DNA of 5,255 nucleotides, taken from the NCBI GenBank assembly GCA_026225435.1, contig JAMFST010000908.1:1-5255 (forward strand). Reading direction: 5' to 3'. Position numbers and translations under genes: made by a program. The notes under the pieces are model-generated. The model worked only from the letters and a program-made list of their open reading frames with translations. It was not told the origin of the DNA and ran no database searches. Position 1 is the stretch's first letter. Each line of letters begins with the position of its first letter. Source of the DNA: Labilithrix luteola. GTDB lineage: Bacteria; Myxococcota_A; Polyangia; Polyangiales; Polyangiaceae. This document shows positions 4,993 to 5,255 of the stretch, piece by piece.

Positions 4993-5255
4993 ATGGCCGA
5001 CCTAGTTGCCCTCGATGACCTCGACGCCTTCGGCTCCGAGTGCGCCACGACGATCGACGAGCTGAATCAGGACCTGTACCACCGCACCATCGAGGACCCG
5101 GGCTCCAACCCGGATGACCCGGATCGCGGCTTCGGTCTGTACAATTATCTGTCGGCACCGCTCGACACCGGGATGGCCCGAAAGCTCGAAATGGAGCTTC
5201 TCAAGGACGATCGCGTCGACAGCATCACCGTCAACGTGACCTTCCCCGAGGATTA
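4993..5255 (+). CDS. Baseplate wedge protein, Mu gp46 / T4 gp25-like (partial, runs off the right edge)
   Basis: The first 87 codons of a gene that starts at ATG 4993, three bases after the previous TGA, with AGGCGGG (4979-4985) seven bases upstream. In the contractile baseplate, gp25-like proteins join the wedge to the sheath and help trigger contraction. Seen: an acidic opening with a long Asp/Glu-rich stretch (ADLVALDDLDAFGSE), GYNYL-like GLYNYLSAPLDTG (48-60), an amphipathic helix MARKLEMELLKDDRVDSI (61-78) followed by a strand (TVNVTF, 79-84). The order of a linker ending in L-S-x-P, a helix ending in D-x-R-V, then alternating hydrophobic strand is what Mu gp46-type proteins show at their N-terminal half. 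Position immediately after the spike gene matches Mu (gp45 then gp46). The C-terminal half is outside the window, so length and family cannot be confirmed. Confidence 0.65.
   Translation, partial: MADLVALDDLDAFGSECATTIDELNQDLYHRTIEDPGSNPDDPDRGFGLYNYLSAPLDTGMARKLEMELLKDDRVDSITVNVTFPED

Noticed and set aside
1..5255. Genome-wide reassignment of TAG to an amino acid
   Set aside because: Only one internal TAG is seen across about 5 kb of coding sequence; a recoded phage would be expected to use TAG repeatedly.
1..5255. tRNA, CRISPR array, insertion sequence, attachment site, toxin-antitoxin or defence gene
   Set aside because: No cloverleaf, regular repeats, inverted terminal repeats or matching protein motifs were seen; coding sequence accounts for essentially the whole window.

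Overview
This window is a dense, single-strand (+) segment of a contractile-tail structural module from a phage, a prophage or a tailocin-like element. The DNA is strongly G+C rich, with third codon positions dominated by G and C. All five complete reading frames end in TGA. These features fit a high-GC bacterial host. A myxobacterium or related lineage is a plausible guess from protein style, but the window contains no taxonomic marker.

Layout from left to right: (1) a tail tube protein whose N-terminus runs off the left edge and is interrupted by an in-frame TAG at 58-60; (2) a tail assembly chaperone (474-908) ending in the in-frame slippery heptamer GGGAAAA (896-902); (3) the -1 frame extension of that chaperone (902-1084), equivalent to the T part of lambda gpG-T, which fills an apparent gap and carries a strong stem-loop at 916-958; (4) a 703-residue tape measure protein (1077-3188); (5) a 190-residue baseplate or hub-adaptor protein (3185-3757); (6) a 411-residue protein that appears to combine a hub-like N-terminal part with a gpV/gp45-like OB-fold spike domain (3754-4989); (7) the start of a Mu gp46 / T4 gp25-like baseplate wedge protein (4993 to beyond the right edge).

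The order tube, frameshifting chaperone, tape measure, hub/spike, gp25-like wedge is that of Mu-like myovirus tails, but only two genes lie between tape measure and wedge. Genes overlap by 4-8 bases or lie 3 bases apart, so the block is almost certainly one polycistronic unit with translational coupling and no internal promoter space. No intergenic stretch exceeds a few bases once the frameshift extension is recognised.

The two most notable points are the programmed -1 frameshift signal with its competing downstream hairpins, which a standard gene caller would miss, and the amber codon inside the conserved N-terminal part of the tail tube gene. I see no RNA genes, CRISPR array, insertion sequence, attachment site or defence system. 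The window is best described as a tail assembly operon, not a new type of system.
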